A stretch of 5,111 bases of DNA from CAZWVM01 sp964637705. Lineage in GTDB: Bacteria > UBA8481. Below, piece after piece: positions 1 through 5,111 of this stretch. Each line of letters begins with the position of its first letter. The stretch's first letter is position 1. The notes under the pieces were generated by a model. The model was not told the origin of the DNA. It did not search any database and saw nothing but the letters and a program-made list of their open reading frames with translations. Made by a program: the position numbers and the translations under genes. Location of the stretch: contig CAZWVM010000224.1 of assembly GCA_964637705.1 (NCBI GenBank), forward strand, positions 1 through 5,111. Direction: 5' to 3'.

Positions 1-2
1 CC

Positions 3-1667
3 TGGGTGGCGATGGCCTGGGCGACGGGCGCGACGACGACCGCGACGGACGACGAATGGAACGGCCTGGGCATCGACGATAACGACTCGATCTACCTGGC
101 GACGGCCTCGGCCGTGTCGGGCGGCGGCGCCGGGGGCAACCAGGAGTTCCTCGTGAAGTTCCGCGACAACGGCGCGAGCGCGACCCAGGCGAGCATCACG
201 CCGGTCCAGACCGAGGACTACTTCGACGTGGCGCCCGTGCCGTCCGGCGACACCTACGTCTACGCCTACGACTGGACGAACGACGAATACGACCGTTATA
301 CGACGACCCTCGCCGCGAGCGCGGATCCCTACGCCAACGCCTCGGGCGTGAACTACACCCCCTCGATCGCTGTGACCTCGGAGGGATTCCTGTATAAGGC
401 CGGCGACGGCGACTTCGAGAAGGTACGTCCCAACGGAACCCAGCGCTACCGCGTCGCGGACGCGCGGATCGCGCTGGGCGCCGGAATCACGGTCTGGCAG
501 AAAACCTCGACGAACGAGACCTTCGTCATCGTCGGTTCCCGCCAGTCGAATTCGATCTCGATCTACAAGGAGAGCGCGGCCGGGGACACGGCGACCTTCG
601 TCAGGCAGATCAGCGACGACCCGTACAACGTGATCGGACCCACGGGTCTGGCGATCGGTCCGGACCTGGGAATCTACGTTCTCAGCCAGACCGGCCGGTC
701 CGTCAAGAAGTTCAATTCCAGCGGCGTCTTCGAGGCCCTGGCCGGCGCGCCGAACGGGCAGTACATCCAGGGCTACGACCAGACGAGCGGCCTGACGGAC
801 TCCGTCGGCTTCAACATTCCCCTGGCGATCGCGGTGGACGCCTCGGGCAACATCTACGTCTTCGACCACAACAATGCGACCGCTCCGAGCCAGATCGCCC
901 TGAAGAAGTTCTCGTCGACCGGCGCTCCGCTGGGGGCGATCAGGGACATCACCGACAGCCTCGGATGGTCCGCCGCTTTCAACGAGCCGATCATCGAGGC
1001 CCAGTTCATCGACGGCGGCATTCTCGCCGTCTCGATCGAGGATGGGGCTCGCGTGATGAGGTTCGGTACCGACGGCTCGCTCCTCGCCCACCTCGGAACC
1101 TTCACGGCCAACGGCGGCGCGGACGCGGCGGAGGGTGCCACGCGGCTCGATCCCCGCTCGCTGGACGTGGGGCCCTACCTGCGCCGCCACAACAACACCT
1201 TCTACCCGAGCGCGCTCTACCTCCACGTCTCCGACGGGACGAACGAGCGCTTCGAGGTCTGGCGGACGACGCTCGCGGGCGGTCCCCTGGCACAGAACGT
1301 GATACCCCAGGAAGTGACGGGCACGAATCCCTCGACGAGCGGCAACGCCTTCCTCATTGATGACAACGGAGACCCCTACCTCCTGAACGACGGCGTGAAC
1401 GGCGGTTACTATTACTTCCGGAAGTGGAACTCCTCAACGGCCACCGATTCGGTCGGGGCCCGTTCGATGCTGGAATACGCGATTGCCCAGGGGAGCGCCG
1501 AGGGAAGCTTCAACGGCCCCCGCACGGCGCTCTGGGCGGACAACCGCGGCATCTACACCCTCAACGGGTCCTCCGGCCGCTACGACCAGGCCCTCTACGT
1601 CGCGGACCAGAACAACAACCGCGTGCAGAAGGTCGTGCTCGCCTGGAACGACTACCTTGACCAGCCG
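3..1667 (+). other. Beta-propeller-like region (NHL/SBBP-type blades) of the giant protein
   Basis: Seen: short beta-strand motifs recur at residues 30 (IYLA), 85 (YVYAY), 129 (FLYK), 174 (FVIVG), 224 (IYVL), 284 (IYVFD), 340 (ILAVS), 405 (LYLHV), 458 (PYLL) and 531 (LYVAD), spaced 44-73 residues apart. Several have the propeller pattern of a Gly/Asp turn, then Tyr-Val, a polar loop, and then a Lys-Phe or Arg-Phe strand with Gly (VKKFNSSGVF near 234, LKKFSSTGAPLG near 301, VMRFGTDGSLLAHLG near 351). IAVDASGNIYVFDHNN at 276-291 and ALYVADQNNNRVQKV at 530-544 closely match the NHL blade consensus. The first visible blade (residues 22-57) looks more like the SBBP propeller repeat, ending FLVKFRDNG. 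Known: these folds are usually binding scaffolds, less often enzymes. The blades are irregular and more may lie upstream, so the number of propellers is unknown. Confidence 0.7.
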
Positions 1668-4600
1668 ATGACGATCGCCCTGGCCGAGGACACACCGCTG
1701 GTCATTTCGACGACCGTGAGCGGGGAATCGGTCGTCACGATCGGGGGCGTGACCTACGTCGGCCAGAATCGATGCACGGTGCAGATCAGCTTCAATCACG
1801 CGATGGTGACGACGGCGACCCCGGACACGATGACGGTCCAGTTCCAGCCCTCAGGAGGCGCCTTCACCTCGATCGGGCGCACGTCCTACACGAGCGCGAC
1901 CTGGACAGGAACGACGGTGATCACCTCGTCGATGGACGACGGGAACGCGATCCTCAAGGTGGAGAACGCCTACGACAATGCGGGCACCGTTCGCTTCATC
2001 AGCCCGAACCCGGACCGGTCGGACCTCGATGCGGGCGACGACTTCAAGGACTTCGTGATCGACAAGACCGCCCCGGCCTACACGCTCACTTCGCCTCCCT
2101 CGACCGGCGATTCGACTTCGAACGCGACCTACACCGTTGCGGGGCAGGTGACCTCGGAGGCGACGGGCCTCGACGCCACGATCCAGATCGTGAACTGGAC
2201 CGCCTCGAGCGGGGGCACCCAGACGGATTCGGCGACGATCACGGCCTCGGCCGCTGACGGTTCCTTCTCCTCGAATCTCACTCTCAAGAGCCCGGCGCCG
2301 TCGGACAACTACATCGAGGTGACGGTCATCGACAAGTTGGGGAATCGCGCGACGCTGGCGCCGCGCCGCCTCGTCCAGCGCTCGCTCCAGCGCGGGAGCG
2401 CCTATGTCGAACCGTCGAGCGAGACGGTCGTCGGCGCGCTCCGCATGTATACCCTGACGTATACCGCGGCGATGGCTCTTTCCGGCGATTCCTTGCGTTT
2501 CACGATCCCCTCGTCCTGGAGCGCGCCTCAGAAGACGAGCGCGATCACGAACGGCTACGTGACGGTCGCGACCTCCGGCACGTTCACCGACTCGGTCTTC
2601 AGCGGCCAGGAGATTCTCCTGAAGGGCCTGACGCTTCCGAACGGCCAGACGCTGGTCTTGAACTACGGCGACTCGGCCGGTTCGCTCTCGGGGCGCGCCA
2701 AGCCCTCTCTCGACGCCCCCCTCGACGACGTCTCCAACACCTTCCGCGCGGCTCTCATGCTCGCCGGAGAGACGACCTTCAGCAATATCTCCGCCCCTTC
2801 CCTCAAGACGCTCACCGTGCCGCTCGTGGATTCGAACGCGGCCGTGGGGATTGCGGAGACCGGTCCCGGCCGTGCCTCGATCACGACCTCCAAGGGCGAG
2901 GAGACGAAGGTGCTCGTCGGGCGGCTGTACAACTCGAACCTCGGAAACCACGTGAATCGCGTGTCGCAGGTCACGCTCTCGGTCGAGACGGATACGGGAT
3001 TCGCGATCCCCTGGTCGAGCGTGGCCTCGCAGGTGGTGCTGAAGAACACGACGGAGGGCGTGACCTTCGCGACCGTGACCTCGATCCCGGGGGCCTCGGT
3101 CATGACGATCACGCCCTCGAACCTGACGGTGGACCAGGGGACGACGCGTGATTTCGAGATCTGGGTGACCTTCTCGGCCTCCGCGACCGCGGACACGGCC
3201 CGGTTCTTCCTGGCGGGGCCCTCCGCCCTGACTGCGGTGGACAGCCTCTCCGGCAAGTCGCTCACGGTGGTGGAGCAGGGTATCGGGGTGACGGGCCGGA
3301 AGACGGGACTATACGACATCATCGGGCTGGCGCGCGCGGACACGGTCTACCTCGGGGTCGATACCTCGATCGCGCCTTTGGACGTCGCAACGGGCCAGAC
3401 CGACGTCGCGCTCATGGATATCGTCTTCCAGAACGCGCCGCCCGGAGCGGACACGCCGGTCAACGCGGTGCGCATCGAGCGGGTTTCGCTGACGGTGCGC
3501 AACGGCGCGACCGGCGCGGCACTGGCGCCGGCGCACGTCTTCCGGGGACTTCACCTCAAGGACGCGACGACCGGCACGACTTACGGAGGGGTCGACACGC
3601 CTTCCCTGCCGTCGACCGGCGAGACGGTGACGATCGACCTGACGGGACTCACCATCGCCTCCAACGCCACGGCCACGGTGCGCGTCTGGGCCGATATCGT
3701 CACCGACACTCTTTCCGCCTCGTCCTTCCGACTGCGCTTGAACGACGAGACGACGGTCACGGCGAAGGACAACGTGGCGCAGGCGGCGGCGCGGGTCCGG
3801 GACGACCCGGCGAGGAGCGAGAAACTGCCCTTCCAGACCGCGGCGGTGATCGTCCAGCCCCGGGCGCGCGTCGGCATCGCGTCGATGACGCTCCTGCGCA
3901 CGGACTCCTCGGTCATCCGGCCCGAGATGGGCCAGCAGGTCGTGGCCGGAACGCAGTTCTTCGTCGAGGTGCGATGCACGGTGACCTCGGGCGGCGGCGC
4001 CGCCCGCGTGATTCCCGCCGACACGGACCTCAAGTTCACCATCGCGGGCGTGGATCGGACATCGGAGTTCACGATCGCCGCGCCGGCCGAGCGGACGATC
4101 GCGGCGGGGAGCGCGGATACGCTCTACTACAGCGTGATCCAGAACCTCGGTACGACCTCCGGCGTCGCCACGATCTCGATCTCGGACACGGGCGCGGACA
4201 CGCGGCCGAGGATCTTCGACGTGCACGACTACTCCGAGCCGGACAAATTGCGCGCCCGCCTCAATCTCCCGGTGCCCGTGGACACGATGATCATCACGAC
4301 ATCCCCGCTTTCCGCCTCGGTTTTCGCCCTCGACACGACCGTCGCGAACCCGGGGGAGACGGCGGTCGCGGTCCTGAAGTTCCAGGTCGTGAACAACCAG
4401 GGTTCGTCGCGCCGCCTCGACTCGGTGGTGGTGGAGGCGATCTCGGCGGGCGCGGCGGTGACGAACGTGCGGCTGTACCACGACAACCGGAACGGGATCT
4501 TCGCGCCGGGTGAGGGCGTGCCGCCAGCGGCGGGCCTGGACACGCCGGTGGCGACGGCGACCCTGAACGCGAACGAGACCTGCCTGCTCGTTCTCTCGCC

Positions 4601-5111
4601 GGCGGTGCCGCTGCCGATCTCGGGCGGGGCGGAGACCTTCTTCGTGGCCTTCGACTACGCGACGGCGCAGACGGACGCGGACACGGTGGACGCGCGGGTG
4701 CCGGCATACGGGCTCTCGGTCGCCTCGGAGGCCTACTTCTCGACGACGGAGTTGAACTCGAACGGGGCGACGCGGGTGGAGGTCTACGCGACGCGCCTGA
4801 TCATGACCCCGGACACGCAGATCGTGGCGACCTCGGCGACGCCGTCGATCTCGCTCTCGGCCGTGGACACGTACGGCAACGTGGACAACTCCGTGAACTA
4901 CGAGGCCTCGACGCAGGGGCACAACCTGCAGGTGCAGGTGACGATCGCGGACTCGACGCCATATGCCACGGACACGAAGTACCGGATCACGGCGACGTCG
5001 GGGATGACGGGTGTGACGCCCTCTCCGGGGGCGGGCGTGGTCTCGATCAACGGCAACCTCGCCTCGGGCCAGGGCTCGGTGACCTTCACGGACACGGGGG
5101 CGGAGACGGTC
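3..5111 (+). CDS. Partial giant multidomain extracellular protein (propeller plus Ig-like repeats), open at both ends
   Basis: Seen: this frame runs 1703 codons without a stop. It begins mid-protein (Trp-Val-Ala-Met-Ala-Trp) and ends mid-domain (Gly-Ala-Glu-Thr-Val). The ATG at base 12 is not a credible start: no Shine-Dalgarno sequence or signal peptide goes with it, and the frame is open upstream. Domain order by eye: beta-propeller-like blades (residues 1-555), two Ig-like domains (556-790), a TLTYTA/IPSSW beta domain (797-895), three diverged two-part beta units (942-1090, 1121-1266, 1443-1596) with an Ig/CARDB-like domain near 1305-1425, and a last Ig-like domain from 1594 onward. The protein is rich in Thr, Ser, Ala, Asp, Val and Gly. 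It has only three Cys (591, 1325, 1527) and no membrane helix. Known: such arrays are typical of secreted or surface-displayed bacterial proteins. Inferred: an extracellular structural, binding or adhesive role. No enzyme motif or specific family was recognised, and the anchor or secretion signal lies outside the window. Confidence 0.95.
1668..2375 (+). other. Two Ig-like beta-sandwich domains joined by a FVIDKTAP linker
   Basis: Seen: after the last propeller blade, residues 591-615 read CTVQISFNHAM followed by TPDTMTVQFQ. This resembles the SbsA-type/Big_5 Ig-like pattern (hydrophobic strand, Phe-x-x-x-Met, Thr-rich loop, strand). The domain ends in the linker FVIDKTAP (684-691), a boundary commonly seen between bacterial Ig-like repeats. 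The second domain begins with YTLTSPPSTGDSTSN (about 693-707) and ends with VTVIDKLGNRAT (773-784), matching the usual closing strand 'V-x-D-x-x-G-N'. One of the three cysteines (591) is here. Known: such domains act as stalks or spacers that hold functional domains away from the cell. The role here is inferred from that; the exact Pfam assignment is uncertain. Confidence 0.6.
2391..2687 (+). other. Surface-protein all-beta domain (TLTYTA / FTIPSSW / GYVTV / NYG pattern)
   Basis: Seen: the domain opens with RGSAYVEPSSETVVG (797-811). It then has a TLTYTAAMALSG strand (about 815-826), LRFTIPSSWSAPQ, NGYVTVATSGT, ILLKGLTLPNGQTLVLNYG (about 871-889) and a short Asp-Ser-Ala-Gly end. The order 'strand YTA, Pro-Ser-x-W-x-x-P, Gly-Tyr-Val-Thr, L-x-x-G-Q-x-x-x-x-x-Y-G' resembles a domain repeated in some large bacterial surface and polymorphic extracellular proteins. 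It is recognised from sequence pattern only; no family name is claimed. Its position between the Ig-like pair and the later repeat units suggests a spacer or display module. It differs in motif from the units that follow, so the protein is built of several repeat classes rather than one. Confidence 0.5.
2826..3272 (+). repeat. Protein-level repeat unit A (two-part beta unit)
   Basis: Seen: the first half has RLYNSNLGNHVNRVSQVTLSVE (around 974-995) and then a QVVLKN strand (1010-1015). The second half has LTVDQGTTRDFEIWVTF (1041-1057), followed by a Phe-Phe-Leu strand and a Thr-Val end near 1090. The same two cores recur, in the same order, in units B and C downstream. The relation is at protein level only; no nucleotide identity is evident. 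The core-to-core distance to unit B is 171-175 residues. It probably forms one Ig-like beta sandwich or two small ones. The boundaries are approximate. Confidence 0.45.
3363..3800 (+). repeat. Protein-level repeat unit B (two-part beta unit)
   Basis: Seen: the first half has VALMDIVFQN, then NAVRIERVSLTVRNGATG (1154-1169) and VFRGLHLKDATTG (about 1179-1191). The second half has LTIASNATATVRVWAD (1216-1231), followed by SSFRLRLND. These cores line up by eye with the corresponding segments of unit A (VNRVSQVTLSVE, QVVLKNTTEG, LTVDQGTTRDFEIWV) and of unit C. The 'L-T-V/I, small loop, V/F-x-V/I-W' core is the clearest shared feature with A. A His-Leu-Lys-Asp segment stands where unit C has a Ca-binding-like loop. 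The domain family is not recognised. Confidence 0.45.
3915..4277 (+). other. Ig/CARDB-like domain between repeat units B and C
   Basis: Seen: residues 1305-1425 include VIRPEMGQQVVAGTQFFVEV (1307-1326 region), a central ARVIPADTDLKFTIAG stretch, FTIAAPAERTIAAGSADTLYY and SGVATISISDTGADTRPRI. The layout 'G-Q-x-V-x-x-x-x-x-F-x-V-x-V, then I-x-A-G-x-x-x-x-x-Y-x-V, then G-x-A-T-I-x-I' is that of CARDB-type or related Ig-like domains. One Cys (1325) lies in the first strand. It does not share the two-part cores of the flanking units, so it looks like a separate module placed between B and C. The assignment rests on pattern only. Confidence 0.4.
4329..4790 (+). repeat. Protein-level repeat unit C (two-part beta unit with Ca-binding-like loop)
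   Basis: Seen: the first half has VAVLKFQVVNNQGSSRRLDS (about 1455-1474) and VVVEAIS, then VRLYHDNRNGIFAPGEG (about 1489-1505). The loop has Asn, Asn, Gly and a final Gly-Glu at the spacing of an acidic Ca-binding loop (see findings). The second half has ATLNANETCLLVLSP (about 1519-1533), with the third Cys of the protein (1527), then FFVAFDYATAQTDADTVDARV. The cores match the order seen in units A and B, about 304-315 residues downstream of B. The 'NNQGSSRRLDSVVV' then 'VRLYHDNRNG' pattern also resembles modules in other large bacterial surface proteins. Confidence 0.45.
4782..5111 (+). other. Ig-like domain with AVDTYGNVD motif, cut by the window end
   Basis: Seen: the segment begins VYATRLIMTPDTQIVATSAT (1594-1613), then ISLSAVDTYGNVDNS (about 1616-1630), a strand-rich stretch, and ends in SINGNLASGQGSVTFTDTGA (about 1682-1701). 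The run 'A-x-R-L-I-x-x-P-D-T-Q, then V-x-A-V/x-D-x-Y-G-N-x-D, then G-x-x-x-x-x-F-T' is a recurrent bacterial Ig-like layout in which the Asp-x-Tyr-Gly-Asn motif marks an early strand turn. The window ends within or just after the last strand. More copies may follow downstream, but that cannot be seen here. Confidence 0.5.

Noticed and set aside
12..14. ATG near the window start as the gene's start codon
   Set aside because: It has no ribosome binding site ahead of it and no hydrophobic signal peptide after it, and the frame is open to the left edge. The sequence reads like the middle of a propeller blade region.
19..56. CGA/ACG-rich low-complexity stretch as a possible tandem repeat
   Set aside because: It encodes a Thr/Ala/Asp run in frame and has no fixed repeat unit. 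It looks like codon bias, not a DNA repeat.
1359..1373. Asp-Asp-Asn-Gly-Asp (residues 453-457) as an EF-hand or dockerin loop
   Set aside because: It is followed by Pro-Tyr-Leu-Leu and lacks the later acidic ligand. It fits a propeller turn before a strand better.
965..2257. Plus-strand open frames at 965-1360, 1424-1660, 1483-1671 and 1772-2257
   Set aside because: All are in shifted frames inside the main gene, and their products are Arg/Pro-rich low-complexity sequence without recognisable domains.
3993..4004. Perfect 12-base palindrome (ggcggcgccgcc)
   Set aside because: It lies inside the coding frame and encodes a Gly/Ala run. Short GC palindromes are expected at this base composition, and there is no T-tract to make it a terminator.
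3309..4922. Long minus-strand open frame (537 codons), and a similar one at 1851-2951 (366 codons)
   Set aside because: Both lie antisense to the convincing + frame. Their translations are extremely Arg/His/Asp/Gly-rich with no domain pattern, as expected from a GC-rich gene read on the opposite strand, where stops are rare.

Overview
The whole window lies inside one very large protein-coding gene. On the + strand, the frame starting at base 3 is open from the first complete codon to the last base (1703 codons, no stop). Neither the start nor the stop codon is in view. In what follows, residue n is the codon starting at base 3n. No other real gene, RNA gene, mobile element, CRISPR array, promoter or terminator can be supported.

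The organism is a high-GC bacterium; the third codon position is overwhelmingly G or C (GAC, GCG, ACG, TCG and ATC dominate). The sequence does not allow a taxonomic call. Giant secreted multidomain proteins of this style are known from several environmental lineages with large surface or extracellular proteins, and a metagenomic origin is plausible but not shown.

Layout: (1) Residues about 1-555 resemble a beta-propeller. Ten short strand motifs of the type aromatic/aliphatic-Tyr-Val recur every 44-73 residues, and the last matches an NHL-type blade (ALYVADQNNNRVQKV). (2) Residues about 556-790 look like two Ig-like beta-sandwich domains, joined at a FVIDKTAP linker typical of such arrays. 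(3) Residues about 797-895 form a separate all-beta domain of a type seen in bacterial surface proteins (TLTYTA ... FTIPSSW ... GYVTV ... NYG). (4) Residues about 940-1595 contain three diverged copies of a two-part beta unit, with a different Ig/CARDB-like domain (about 1305-1425) between the second and third. (5) From about residue 1594 another Ig-like domain with an AVDTYGNVD motif starts and runs off the window.

The composition (Thr/Ser/Ala/Asp/Val/Gly-rich, three Cys in 1703 residues, no hydrophobic membrane-spanning stretch) fits an exported, extracellular or surface-anchored protein. A binding or adhesion role is inference only. No catalytic motif was recognised.
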